Part shown: in pieces, positions 33,640 through 44,991 of the stretch
How the letters are laid out: each line of letters starts with the position of its first letter
Position numbering within the stretch: position 1 is the stretch's first letter
From: Brachycybe producta
Taxonomy: Eukaryota > Arthropoda > Diplopoda > Playtdesmida > Andrognathidae
Assembly (NCBI GenBank): GCA_036925085.1
Contig: JAUPFP010000040.1
Coordinates: 1,627,384-1,691,383 of the forward strand
Direction: 5' to 3'
Length of the DNA stretch: 64,000 nucleotides
Translations under genes and position numbers: made by a program
The notes under the pieces: model-generated
What the model was told of the DNA's origin: nothing
What the model saw: only the letters and a program-made list of their open reading frames with translations
The model's database searches: none

Positions 33640-34200
33640 ACAGAGTGCCCATCTGTGGTTATACACTTGTAAATGCATTCGGACATTTTTACCTAAAAAA
33701 TGTGCGCAGAACAGTGCGTAATGTGACCGTTTATCATATATCTAACCTTGTGACCTTCTCTAGACAAGAGAATTGGGGGGGGGGGGAGAGGTGTGCTAAA
33801 TACAGGCAGTTAGAAATCGGGGAGAACTTTAGTTGGCTCCGCCCTTTTTATGACAAACGCAACTTCTAATTGGTTGGTTATGTAGTCTGACGTCACATGC
33901 TCCGCTCTTTTCAACGTCGAATCACACAACAAACAAAATTAGAAGTTGCCGGTCGTCATAAAAAGGGCGGAGCCAACTGAAGTTCTCTCCGATTTCTAAC
34001 TGCCTGTGTGCTAAATATGTTGCAAAACGCATCGTATATACAGTATATATAGCTTTGTAAATTACATAAGAATAATGCTGATCATGAAAAAAGCGCTCTA
34101 GTAGATGTGATCATTTAAGAAAAAATAGAACATCTTCTAAATTAATGCAACTTTGAAAAATAATAAATTAATTTAAGAAATAATTGTTGGTGTATAAGGG
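33640..34200. mobile_element. Element J, copy 1, interrupted by family A
   Basis: From GTGGTTATACACTTGTAAAT to AAATAATTGTTGGTGTATAA, this is the reverse of the copy at 37.14-37.59 kb, with 33802-34007 inserted. The left terminus is missing next to a poly-C run. Non-coding. Confidence 0.75.
33802..34007. mobile_element. Family A MITE, copy 7, perfect 9-bp duplication, nested in J
   Basis: ACAGGCAGTTAGAAATCGGG...CGATTTCTAACTGCCTGT, 206 bp, flanked by GTGCTAAAT at 33793-33801 and 34008-34016. The other J copy has a single GTGCTAAAT (complement at 37366-37374), an empty site. TGACGTCA at 33888-33895. Confidence 0.95.
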
Positions 34201-35114
34201 GGCTTTAGACCTTTTTTTTTTAAATAAAATTGTTCATCAGTTTGAAAACTTTAGAAACACTCAACACACACATAGAAAAATCAAACATTTATATTTTTAA
34301 ATAATCTTTTGTCCATTGTTCAACTTTAAAAGAAATAATCGGTTTCTTCTTGTGTATGAGATACCTTTAATTGTATATCCTTATAACCTACCTTAATTTA
34401 TGTTTTCATGGCATCCAAAAACCTTTTAATATTTTTCTTCTTCAGAAATAATAATAATACAAACCCCCCCCCCCCCCCCTACTGGCATAAATTATGTGTT
34501 TTTACCAGTTATTTTAAATTTAGACAACAAAAAAAAAGTTGATTGCAAACACGTCAATAATCTTTCATTTTTTTTTTTTTTTTGGTATTTTTCTTCTCGC
34601 TTTTTTTTTTAAAAAAATACAGAAGAAAAACAATAATAATAACAATAATGGTTAAAATGCCATGTCACGATTTCTCTCTTCTTTTTCGGTTTTAACAAAA
34701 AAAAAAGTCACGGCATATTTAAAAAAGAAAAGGTTAATAATATTTAATTAAATATATAAATTGTGTTTTCTTTTGTTACTTTTTTTTTGTTGACTATGTT
34801 TATTAAATTATTATATATCGATGCCGAAATTAGAAAATTCAGCTATTATTCAGCTAACTATTTTTTTTTAACTAAATTATAGTAAATTATAAAAAAGGTG
34901 TCAATTTGCATATAATTATGAACCACAGTTTATTAATAAAAAGATAGGGTTTTTTTAAAAAAAAAAACTTTTTAAAACAATTTTAAGGTTGTTTCAATTA
35001 AGTAAATTTGGTTAAAGTAAAATAGTTCAGACAAAGATCATGGGTGCAATCGGAGACATAAAACAATTTCTTTGTCTACAAAATACTACAAAAATTAACT
35101 GCGATTATATAACC
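34201..35114. other. A/T homopolymer-rich unassigned stretch
   Basis: Many poly-T and poly-A runs and a poly-C run near 34465-34479. No gene, RNA or repeat family recognised. Confidence 0.45.
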
Positions 35115-35117
35115 TTA

Positions 35118-35425
35118 TACCTTGTACACACACACACATGAGTTAAATGAATTCAAATTAAATATGTTTAGGTGAATTATACGGAATCCAGTTAAGGACA
35201 TGAACAAAATAAAAATTGACTTTATTAATATTTTAAATTGAAATACTAAATCAACATTTTATTAATAGTTTATATATTTATATTTAAGTATTAACTCAAT
35301 ATTTTCAGATTATTAAATGAATAAATTTAATTCGACGACATATTGTTTGTTTGTCCTTCACAGAGGGCTCTGTAGAACACGTTTATTATTTAAATGCATT
35401 TAAATTATCACGTGTGTACTAGGTA
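35118..35425. mobile_element. Family C MITE, copy 6, TTA duplication
   Basis: A 308-bp full-length copy, TACCTTGTACACACAC...GTGTGTACTAGGTA, with TTA at 35115-35117 and 35426-35428. It is the best-preserved copy for defining the ends. Confidence 0.9.
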
Positions 35426-35527
35426 TTAGATGGCATCCTCACTAGAAATCCTCGTATGAGTTGACATTTGCATTTTGTGAAAAAGTTTCACTCCTCATTC
35501 AAGTCAAAAATTGACCATTCTCATTGT

Positions 35528-35932
35528 CAGCCATGTTGTTTGTTGGCTAAATTTGTTTGAACCACAGGAAGTGACGTATTTAACCATTCCATGATATGGT
35601 TAACCACATTGTGTCAATGCAGTTAACTCCAATGTTCAGATATTTAACATGGTAAATGTAACCCACATTCGTTTCCACTAGAAAATTAACTATGGTTAAC
35701 TTTTAAACTGCAGTTAATTTTTCTCACTGTCAGCCATATTTTGTTTATAGGCTAAATTTGTTTGAACCACAAGAAGTGACGTATTTAACCATTCCATGAT
35801 ATGGTTAACCACATTGTGTCAATGCAGTTAACTCCAATGTTCAGATATTTAACATGGTAAATGTAACCCACATTTCGTTTCCACTAGAAAATTAACTATG
35901 GTTAACTTTTTAACTGCAGTTAATTTTTGTAG
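35528..35932. repeat. Near-identical ~203-bp tandem duplication
   Basis: CAGCCAT(G/A)TT..GGCTAAATTTGTTTGAACCA..GTGACGTATTTAACCATTCC..ATGGTTAACTTTT..CTGCAGTTAATTTTT occurs twice head to tail with very few differences. GTTAAC-type motifs recur within each unit. Confidence 0.85.
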
Positions 35933-36473
35933 GGAAAACGACGTATAAGTCTACTATGTTTTTTCGATCATTGCTGTTTAACTCACACACAAACACAGGA
36001 ATCAGGATCTGACTTTTATGAATCCTTTTATTTTTGCACACTTTGAGAAATGCAAAAATTCTCCCCTCACCATTCCTATTTTTAGGGCCGATTTGGATTA
36101 TGACTTTTTTTATATGAAATATTTTTTTTATATTTGAAATCAGTGATGCATGCCAAGTTATTATGACAGTGTTTGGGGGTGGGGCATCATGCACTAATTA
36201 CATATCTAGTCAAGTATTTTTTTTTTCTTACTGAGGGAGGGGAGAACGTGGTGTGGAGGGGGGAGAAGAGAAATTACACACACTGATCGATTAGTGAGTA
36301 ATCATCATCATCAGAATCCATATCTCAAGTCAAAATGTTTTAAATGCATATTTTTGTTTCAATGTGTAATGTATAAAGAAAGCAGCACTCAAAATACAGG
36401 GTGTCTCAATAGCAAGGAAACCCACAAAGACCCACCATTTTAAACAAATCAAGTTTGTTTCTAACAAATTTAA

Positions 36474-36590
36474 AGATGGTTTTAAAGTGTAAACACGCCT
36501 CTCAAACTGTGATTATTCTCAGTCTTTCAGGTGCAAAATCAAGAGAAATCTTGAATTGTGTTTTTTTTTAGAAACTAGAAGGGTAGAACT
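36474..36590. mobile_element. Family F-like element, left end and core
   Basis: TTAA then AGATGGTTTTAAAGTGTAAA, CGCCTCTCAAACTGTGATTA and, ~80 bp on, TTAGAAACTAGAAGGGTAG. The same order is seen at 58.28-58.36 kb. Right terminus not found. Confidence 0.4.
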
Positions 36591-36610
36591 TAATCAGTTA
36601 CGAGTATTTT

Positions 36611-36672
36611 TCATCCCCTCTGCCACATGGTTCTCGAGCTGATTGCAAGTGTAATGAATTGAATTGAATTAA
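36611..36672 (+). mobile_element. LINE 3' terminus remnant
   Basis: CCCCTCTGCCACATGGTTCTC, GAGCTGATTGCAAGTG, then an AATTGAATTGAATT tail. A close match lies at 59.04-59.11 kb. Confidence 0.55.
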
Positions 36673-36685
36673 AGGGCGTAATAAG

Positions 36686-36994
36686 TAGGGCTCGGATTTT
36701 TATGCAACATCAAGAAAAAGTTTCTCAATTTGTGGCTCAAGAGCCAACTTGTGAAGTTAACAATTCCACATGTAAAACCAACCATCAATTGTTTTTTTTA
36801 TATCAAAAACACTGGTTAGAGGCTAGAACAATCTAGTTAACTGATAGTAACCAGACATACAGCCTCGAACCAGCCTTTTTTGATTAGAAAAAGCATAATT
36901 GCAGTTTGATTAGGGCCTACTTCACAATTGGCCACGTTGGGCCACAAATTGAGAAACAATTGCTTGATATTTTGCATAAAAATCCGGTACCCTA
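36686..36994. mobile_element. Element O, hAT-like MITE with perfect 8-bp duplication
   Basis: TAGGGCTCGGATTTTTATGC...GCATAAAAATCCGGTACCCTA, with inverted repeats extending ~60 bp (TTTCTCAATTTGTGGC on both sides). Flanked by GTAATAAG at 36678-36685 and 36995-37002. 309 bp. Confidence 0.9.
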
Positions 36995-37064
36995 GTAATA
37001 AGAATAAATAATACAAGAATCCATTAGTTGAAATAGTTGAAAATATTTACTAGCCCTTTTCTAT

Positions 37065-37132
37065 CAGACTAAATGATACAATCCTAATCCTTTGGGTCAA
37101 TTTTTCCCTATGATGTCACAAGCTTCTTGTTA
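37065..37132. repeat. Dispersed repeat Q, copy 2
   Basis: ATGATACAATCCTAATCCTT, GGTCAATTTTTCCCTATGA, GTCACAAGCTTCTTGTTAAG, cut by element J. Compare 62.49 kb. Confidence 0.45.
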
Positions 37133-37135
37133 AGT

Positions 37136-37592
37136 CCGTTATACACCAACAATTATTTCTTAAATTAATTTATAAATTAATTTATAAATGTGACATTGCA
37201 TGCTTACAACGACGTGAATGTTAAATTATTTCTTGAAAGTTGCATTAATTTAGAAGATGTTCTATTTTTCTTAAATGATCATATATCTACTAGAGCGCTT
37301 TTTTTCAGGATCAGCATCATTCTTATGTAATTTACAAAGCCTATATAAGATGCGCTCTGCAACCTATTTAGCACACCTCTCCCCCAATTCTCTTGTCTAG
37401 AAGGGTCACAAGGTTAGATATACGATAAACTGTCACACTACGCACTGTTCTGCGCACATTTTTTTAGGTAAAAATATCCAAATACATTTACAAGTGTATA
37501 ACCACCGATTGCTACTTATAAATTAATTTATACATTTTATTTACCAAATCATTGACGAAAAGATTTAAGACATAATTGATGGTGTATAACGG
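37136..37592. mobile_element. Element J, copy 2, with empty family A site
   Basis: CCGTTATACACCAACAATTA...TAATTGATGGTGTATAACGG, inverted ends of ~30 bp, 457 bp. It shares the interior with the 33.64-34.20 kb copy in the opposite orientation. ATTTAGCAC at 37366-37374 is the uninterrupted target of family A. Confidence 0.8.
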
Positions 37593-38782
37593 TTATACTT
37601 TTATTATTAAAAAAGCTTTAAAAAAATTAATAACCCTCATGTGATTTTTTTTTTTCGTTCTTCAAATAAACCCTTTTTTTATCCCAATTTGAAAGCCTTT
37701 TTTGAGCGCCATCTGTCAGTCAGAGGCGGCAAACATCAAGTGTCCAAAAATATTTAACCAATTTTATATTTTCCTTTGAGAATATCAAAAAAAACCATTG
37801 AAGATAAAAAAAAATAAGCAAAGCCTCTAATTTTTCATTTCTATTTTCCTTTTCCCCCCTTTTTTTTATCTTTTCATTTTTGATTTTCTTGAAATCTTTT
37901 CAGAAACTCATTCAAAATGGCATTATGTAAGAGGGGGAGGCAGGGATGGATGGATGGATGGATGGGGGGGGGGGTGAAACTAATTTTCTAATTTCTAGAT
38001 GACATTGTTAATTCCTCTCCTAGTAGTCCAAAAAATGTTCAGCTTTACAAAACATATATACCTTAAGAACAATATAAACGGAAAGAACAAGTAAGTCTCT
38101 CTCTCTTAAAGCTTTTTCTTAAGCTTTTCTAATATTTTTCCATCTCTCTCTCTCTCTCTCTCTCATCAGTCAAAAGAAAGAACTTTTGAAAAGTTCTTCA
38201 GAAAAAGAGAGAGAACCAAATAGAAGAATGGGAAAAGAACCTTATGTATTATTAGTAATATATGCTATGACTCAATCTAAATAACATCACATTAAAGGGG
38301 CAATTTTTCTGTTTGCCATACATTTCCTTTTTGTCTTTTTTTTTTTGTTGTTGTTGTTTTGTTGCCATTCATTTTTCTGATATTATTCAAGTATAGATTT
38401 TGTTCTTTAATGAGATCTTATGTTCATTTTTTTCTTCTTCCCTTTGCTTTTTCGTTTTCTACAGCTCAAAACTCAAGAGTGAACTAACTCTTTTTCCTTT
38501 TATCTTTCTTTTGTACTTAATATGTCTCTTTCTTTACTAGTCTACTTTTAAGTAAGATGTAATAATAATACTCAGTAAGAAAAAAAAAGTAAAAGAAATG
38601 ATGATGATGATGATGGGACTTTGATGAATCTGATTATGCACTTTGCCTTATTTGTACAGTATTTGACACTTTTGTTTTTCAAAGAATAGGAAAATTAATG
38701 AAATGTTTCAGTTGCATTAAAAACTGGAAGTTTTTTTTTCTCTCCAATGATTGTACATGTAGAGCAAACTCAACTCTGCTGG
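37593..38782. other. Unassigned AT-rich stretch with GGAT, poly-G and CT repeats
   Basis: (GGAT)n then poly-G at 37942-37974, CT runs at 38097-38105 and 38138-38164. No gene recognised. Confidence 0.4.
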
Positions 38783-39610
38783 TAAATTCTATGTTTCTTG
38801 TGGTAACTGCAATGTTTCTTGTATTAACTACAATGTTTCTTGTGGTAACTACAATGTTTCTTGTGGTAACTACAATGTTTCTTGTGGTAACTGCAATGTT
38901 TCTTGTGGTAACTGCAATGTTTCTTTTGTCAAATTCAAATTTTTTATGGTAACATGATAAATCATAATATCAATAGTAATATCAAGAGGTAACTTGAAAA
39001 TTTCGTAGGGTAACTACAAAGTTAATTTTGATAATTCAAATTATCTTGTGGTAAATACAAAGTTTCTTGTGGTAAATTGAAATTATTCATAGTTTCTTTC
39101 GATAACTTCAAAGTATCTGGGGGTAACTTCAAAGTCACTTGGTGTAACTTCAAAGTCACTTGGTATAACTTCAAAGTCACTTGGTGTAACTTCAAAGTCA
39201 CTTGGTGTAACCTCAAAGTCACTTGGTGTAACCTCAAAGTCACTTGGTGTAACCTCAAAGTCACTTGGTGTAACCTCAAAGTCTCTTGGTGTAACCTCAA
39301 AGTCTCTTGGTGTAACCTCAAAGTCTCTTGGTGTAACCTCAAAGTCTCTTGGTGTAACCTCAAAGTCTCTTGGTGTAACCTCAAAGTCTCTTGGTGTAAC
39401 CTCAAAGTCTCTTGGGGTAACTTCAAAGTCTCTTGGGGTAACTTCAAAGTCTCTTGGTGTAACTTCAAAGTCTCTTGGTGTAACCTCAACGTCTCTTGGT
39501 GTAACCTCAAAGTATATTGGGGTAACTTCAAAGTATATTGGGGTAACTTCAAAGTATCTTGGGGGTAACTTCAAAGTATTTTGTGATAAATTCAAAGTTT
39601 CTTCTGATAG
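38783..39610. repeat. 21-bp minisatellite, ~39 units, with degenerate centre
   Basis: Left block (38783-38935): about 7 units of AATGTTTCTTGTGGTAACTAC. The centre 38936-39097 is degraded. Right block to 39610: about 24 units of TCAAAGTCTCTTGGTGTAACC, itself split into CACTTGG units then CTCTTGG units. Because 21 is a multiple of three, frames stay open on both strands (heptads LRLHQET, FEVTPRD, NLKVSWC). There are no ATG, promoter or domain cues, so it is treated as satellite, not protein. Confidence 0.95.
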
Positions 39611-40234
39611 CTTACAGAACATACAAAATCATAATAATCATTAATTGAAAACATAAAAGTTATAATCAAACATTATTAGTACATCATACATTATCATGTG
39701 TTTATTGACAGCTTCAAAGCTTTTGTAGACTGTTGACAGTTTTCAAACATAGTGATAGTGGCAGCCATTTTCTTATGCAGTTTCTCTAAAACTTTTAATT
39801 CTTTGTAACTTTTTCTTTTAAAAACTAGCCAACACAAAAACAACAACATAAAAATCCATCCAAATGTCAATTCATCCAACAAACGAAACTTTGTTCCTCT
39901 GAATCAAATCTGAAGTTTTTTTTTCTTCTTCTAGTAATAAATGTTAAGATACAGATAGACATTCATTCGAATGCAAAGATGTCCATCATAATAAAATTAT
40001 GCCAAATTAAAAGAATATTTCTCTCTCTCTCTGTCTGTCTTCCTCTTCTATAATCTTAACATATAAACAAAATATAAAATTATAGAGATGGTCATACACA
40101 AAAGGGTTTTGCCATCATGTTTTCTATCATTCTACCAAAACTTAATAGAATTTTCATTGATTTTTTGATCAAATTACATAAAAGACAAGTCAAAATATAA
40201 AACTTCCCAACTTTCCAAAATTAGAATATCAGAA

Positions 40235-40293
<59 letters not shown>

Positions 40294-41913
40294 AAAGTTT
40301 TGTTTGTTTGTAGATTAAAAAAAAGCAGCTAATGCAAAAGATCTATATTCTTAATTAACAATTTAACATTCTAGATGTAATTAAATTCTTAATCGAAACC
40401 TCCAAAATTCATTTAAAAACTTGAAAGCTGATACATTGAGAGGTATATACAGTTGCAACATGCATAGAGAAAAATCTCGATTCTTGACCACTGGTCAAAC
40501 TTGTGAAAGGTATATTGAGGAGAAGAAGGGGAGGGAGTGGGTGTTCTGAAATATAATGTAAACTTAATCCGTTTCCAATGTCCACCTCAATCTAAACACC
40601 ACCCACACCCTCCCTACAGAAAAAAACACAAAAGGAGTTTTCACTCTCTTTTACTCTCTCTCTCTCTCTCTCTCTCTCTTTCACTCTCTTATTCGAATTG
40701 AGAGAAAAGGTCAAGCTTGTTGCCCAGATTAAAGAAACAAGAAGAGGTGGGTGGTTAGAGGGGGGGGGGGGTAAAGTAATCAATCTTGTTTAATTGTTTC
40801 GGAAACAGGACAAGCGGACTTGACGGCCAATAGAGAATTTCATTCCACCGCCTCCTCCCCCTTCCACCATCTCTAATACTATTACATGCACAATCAATTT
40901 AAGCAATTACTGTCAATTACAAAACCTCATACTACTACATAGAATTATATCTAACTCTCTCTCTCTCTCTCTCTTTCTATGTAATATAACTTCAAATGAA
41001 GCAAAAAGAACTTTTTTTTTCTGTCTATCTTTTGTAGAGATAACACCTGATTATAATGAGTTTTAGAAATTTAAAATGGCCGCCAGATGTTATGCACGCC
41101 ATCTTTTTTTTTTACAGTCCAGAAAAAGCTGCACAAAAAAGAGGGTGGGGGATAGGGGTAATCTTGATATTTGAGTCTTAAAACAATTTTAAACTCCCAA
41201 GATTCAATCTCTTAAAAACAATTCAGAATTCTGTCAAGTTCCATCTTTTAAGTTTGTCCAGATGCCCCCCACACTATATTACTATGGGGTACCTATAATA
41301 ATTCTGAAAACCTATTTGAAACCCATTTAGAAAAATACACACAAAAAATGCTTTTAAACTAAAAAAAAAATGTTAAATTTTGTAAACTCATGTCATCTTG
41401 TGTGTGTCACAAATGCCACCACCCTCAAACATATCGGCATGTCACTTTAACAAATAAAACAATAGTCACAAATCACATTTGTGACAAATTTCACATCAAT
41501 GTTCATGTACATTTTTGGAACACTTGTTGGAACACATTTTTTAGAAGCCCATATTTCGCCCCTTTTTAGCCACACACACACATGTAGTAAACTGGCCACC
41601 CACGAGCAGTGCGCATTTGGGAAACATTTCCCACTTCTGGTGTGTTTATAAAAATAACACATTTGTCGTAATGGTATGGACCCTTAGTAGTAAGCTCAAG
41701 TTGCTGCAGCAGGAGTGAATTCCAACAACAACAACCAAAAAAAAAACACTAGCTGCTCTTAGATGTAAAAACAATCACCTAACAAGTAGGTCAGTGTACC
41801 ATCGCATTTGTCTATCTTTTTTCACAAGACTCCTGCTGCTACTATTGGTTTTCGAGTAGTGTACTGTCACGTAAAGTATATGAGTGACTGAGTACCAGGG
41901 CCTTCAGCCCACT
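39611..41913. other. Unassigned stretch with GA and CT microsatellites
   Basis: (GA)n at 40240-40289, CT tract at 40651-40690, CT tract near 40954-40974, poly-G near 40762 and an isolated AAAATGGCCGCCA at about 41073. No gene recognised. The open frame at 41.45-41.66 kb has no recognisable domain. Confidence 0.45.
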
Positions 41914-42117
41914 CAGAGCCATAACTAGAGCGAGGCGAGTGTAGCCCCTCTTGCCTTCGATGCAAAATAACTACAATGATAACACTAGGGTATGCCAGTT
42001 TCATTCTTGCCTTGAGCCCAAAGCTTAGTGGTGCGTAGAAACTAGAATGATAAAACTAAGAGGGCACCAGATTTATTTTTGATCTCGGGCACAAAATTAG
42101 CTAGTTATGGACTTCTG
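41914..42117. mobile_element. CAG...CTG-ended MITE, probably hAT-like
   Basis: CAGAGCCATAACTAGAG on the left and CTAGTTATGGACTTCTG on the right form inverted ends. The interior contains GTAGAAACTAGAATGAT, the family F core motif. The flanking 8-mers do not match, so the class is tentative. Confidence 0.5.
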
Positions 42118-42693
42118 GGGTCAGTTCAGCACTCCTGAGGCATTTTTAGAGCTTTTAGAGCATTTAAATATGTTTCGACTTTCGGACGTTTTTTTGAAAA
42201 AAACCCAAAGTCTTGGCTTTTGACCCATTTTTTCAGATTTAAATTTTTTTTGAGGTGGGCGGCACCAGGAATTTTCCCAATTTCCTGTGGCTCAGTCCGG
42301 GCCTGGTGACTGTCATAAAGTACGTGACAGAGTATAATGGCCTCCAGCACACACAGTTTGAAGTAGAAGACAATATGCTTAGAAAGGACTGTGTCCCGCC
42401 AATAGCTGTAGCAGCTTCCCAGATCACAAATTTCAGTACCATGGGTGACAACCGGGTTAAAATCTTAAGTTAGCTCCTTTATGCAAATTACAGCCTAGTG
42501 CTAGCCAGTTACCTTCCATTTCGTGTTACTGTGTTGTTCATTTCAAATAAACCACTTGAGGAGAGAAGGCCTGTAGTAAACACCTAATCAGCTCTCACCA
42601 CAACCTCTCCCTACTCTCCAAACACATACTTACAAGGATCACACACATCACAAAAACGATAACATTCCAAAACGATAAATAAAAGAGACTTAC

Positions 42694-42905
42694 AGAGTGA
42701 GAAGTTTGTCCATTTGGCGCCACCGTCAAACTTCAAAAAATGTCCCATCATGAATTTCCCGCCACTCTCGTCGCCAAAACAAAAAGGGTGCCAAATGTCA
42801 CATTTGGTGTTGTTGTTAAGACAGTTGAGAAATAGGTGGTGATGGTGGTGGTTGTTCATGGCTGTTGTCAGAATGTAATTGAAAATAACTTGTAAAAAAA
42901 TCTTT
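42694..42905 (-). CDS. Candidate internal exon of an unknown gene
   Basis: On the minus strand, a pyrimidine-rich tract ending TTTTTATTTGCAG (acceptor) precedes a 212-nt open segment that stops at CACTCT|GTAAGT (strong donor, GT at 42693-42692). The reading frame gives KIFLQVIFNYILTTAMNN, a run of five His, then LFLNCLNNNTKCDIWHPFCF and GDESGGKFMMGHFLKFDGG, AKWTNFSL. The second half is rich in aromatic, Gly and Cys residues and more GC-rich than its surroundings. I do not recognise the family. No partner exon was found nearby, so it may be an exon of a large gene, a pseudo-exon or a transposon relic. Internal exon: no start codon is claimed. Confidence 0.35.
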
Positions 42906-42955
42906 CTGCAAATAAAAATAGAAAACAAGAAAATTGAGTTGAAAGTTGCCCACAA

Positions 42956-43850
42956 AATCGTTTATTTTTCTTCTCTTTTTAAAAAAAAAAAACTCTTAAA
43001 ATAAAGTGTTTTGAAGGGAAAGGCCCCCCTCCACCTCTCAAAAAAAAACATTTAGTAGAAAACAACATGTAATGCAATAAGAATGTCTAAAAGAACATCA
43101 AAACTATAAAAAAGCCCCAGAAAAAACAAACACCTTATTCTTTTTTTTCTTCTTCTGTGAAATTGTTCATAAAAAGCTCCAGAAAATGACTCCAGAGAGA
43201 TGTAGGGGAAAGACTTTTTCTATTGAAAATAGTAAAGAGAGAGAAGGAAAGAGAGAGAGAAAGAAAGAAAGAATGAAACCTCCAATTGAAATATAAACGT
43301 TTTTATATATCAAAAACAGTAGTTTTATTTAAGAATGAAATCAAAAGAAGAGGGGAAAAGGAGGTGGAGAAGAAGAAAAAAACACTTGTTCAGATTAAGA
43401 GAAATAAAATCTCAAGACTGAAAAATGTGAATGAAATGAGGAGGATTGGGAATGGAGAAAAGAGAGGGGGTTTTAAAAAAAGGTTGTGACTTTTAACAAA
43501 CGTCTTTATTTAATGTTCTTCTTCTTCTTTACCATCATCAACCCAAAACATACCAAAAAGAAGAGAACATTTTTCAGAACTATTTCACAGTTCATGTGTG
43601 AAAATGCTTTTATTTACAACCATATAGAAAATCACATCCTCATAAAAAAAAGAGAAGATACATTTCACAAAACCTCAACCCACCCCCACCCCCATTAACA
43701 CTTCTCAAGTTTACTCAACATGAGCAAAGCTCTCTATAAACTATAGTAAATAAGTGCCAAAAAGAGCAACAAAGAGAAACAAATATAGCATGTGTGCTAA
43801 TTTAAGAAACCAACTTCCTCAAGCCTCAAATAGAACAAGGGCCAAAACTA
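42956..43850. other. Unassigned A-rich stretch
   Basis: GAAAGAAA-rich run near 43240-43270 and CCACCCCCACC near 43680. No gene recognised. Confidence 0.4.
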
Positions 43851-44430
43851 TTGGGGGAGGACCTAAACAAGCACCAAACTTAAGTGGCAAATTTACCTGG
43901 TGCCAAACTTTTAAACATACCAACTCACCTAGCGCCAAACTAAATATATGCAAGAGGCAAGCAAACTGCCAAACTTGCCAAATAAAGTAACTGCCAAGCT
44001 AATCTGGCACCAAGCTTAAAATAAGAGAACAAACAGGTGCCCCATCTAAGAAAAACCTGCACATGAATACGAGCAAGTGCCAAAAACTAAAGGGAAACCT
44101 AAACAATAACAAACCTGTCTAAACCTAACCTAAACCTGTGCAAGCAGTAAATTGGCGAATTCACCAATTTACAACTACAAAAACAGTACTAAAGAGGGGG
44201 CCAATTAAACAGGCCCTAATTAATGTAAGAAACAACTTAAAACTAGCATCAAAAGTAATTAAGTATCAAACTAAAAGTGAAAGCCAAACAGCAACATAAA
44301 TTCACCTATAGTTCCAAAAGTGAACAGAAGGCAACTTCCACAAGCACAAAATACAGCAAGTGCCCATTTGCCACATTTGCATAAGAGGCAACTTGCACAA
44401 GCTTCAAAGGGAGCTAGTGCTACATAGTTT
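43851..44430. repeat. Degenerate short-period region rich in GCCAAACT and GCAA
   Basis: GTGCCAAACT, GCGCCAAACT, CTGCCAAACTTGCC, CTGCCAAGCT, AGTGCCAAAAACT and similar strings recur irregularly every 20-40 bp. It looks like a decayed minisatellite. Confidence 0.35.
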
Positions 44431-44813
44431 AGAGACTAATACTGTGTTCAGACTGGCACTTAATACAGTACTGAATACCCGACTCAATAGAATATGCGGT
44501 GTCTGAATGCACATCAATCCAGTATTCAATCCTAGAATCCTGACCCCTGAGGTGGATTCGATACTGGATTAAGTTAAGTGACATACCCATCATGCTTTGC
44601 AAAACAAAATGAGTTAAGGCACTTCAGATAAAATCCAACAAAAACTCAGATTTTAAAATGGGATTGGACAGGTTTAAGTGGTTTATTGTCACCAATATCA
44701 CTAACTAACAAACCTATACTCTAATAAGTGTTAAAGGCCCTCCCTGCCATTTGGCTATAGGCCTATAACACATCAGCTCTCCATTCTCAGAGTGGAGTAC
44801 ACAATATGTCACA

Positions 44814-44991
44814 ATCATGTCAACTTTGCAGGGCATTATATTTGGGTATAGGTGACCACTCTAACAAAGTTGGCGAGATTTTTGCACGAACAGATTCTTA
44901 TTACTGGTCATTTGTCCCTAGGGCGATTAGACAATGGAACGCGCTTGCAGGAGATTTTGTGCAGGGAAAACGAATTTTATGGGAGTCATAA
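44814..44991 (+). pseudogene. LINE reverse-transcriptase ORF, C-terminal end
   Basis: The open frame enters from the 5' truncation and reads GIGDHSNKVGEIFARTDS, YYWSFVPRAIRQWNALAG, then a stop at 44989-44991. The SFxPR-x-IRxWN-x-L motif is typical of the last ~40 residues of many LINE ORF2 proteins. All catalytic domains are absent, so the fragment cannot act. It is the best preserved of the PRxIRQWN fragments here; the 20.0 kb copy is frameshifted. The clade (CR1/L2-like) is an inference from the 3' UTR-and-repeat-tail layout. Confidence 0.75.

Noticed and set aside
39022..39622. Heptad-repeat proteins (LRLHQET, FEVTPRD, NLKVSWC) of 163-179 residues
   Set aside because: The 21-bp period leaves several frames open on both strands. 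There is no start context, promoter or flanking exon, so minisatellite is the simpler reading.
42270..42307. A further hAT terminus (complement CAGGCCCGGACTGAGCC)
   Set aside because: The sequence resembles known hAT-type ends, but no matching left end or 8-bp duplication could be found, so no element is called.
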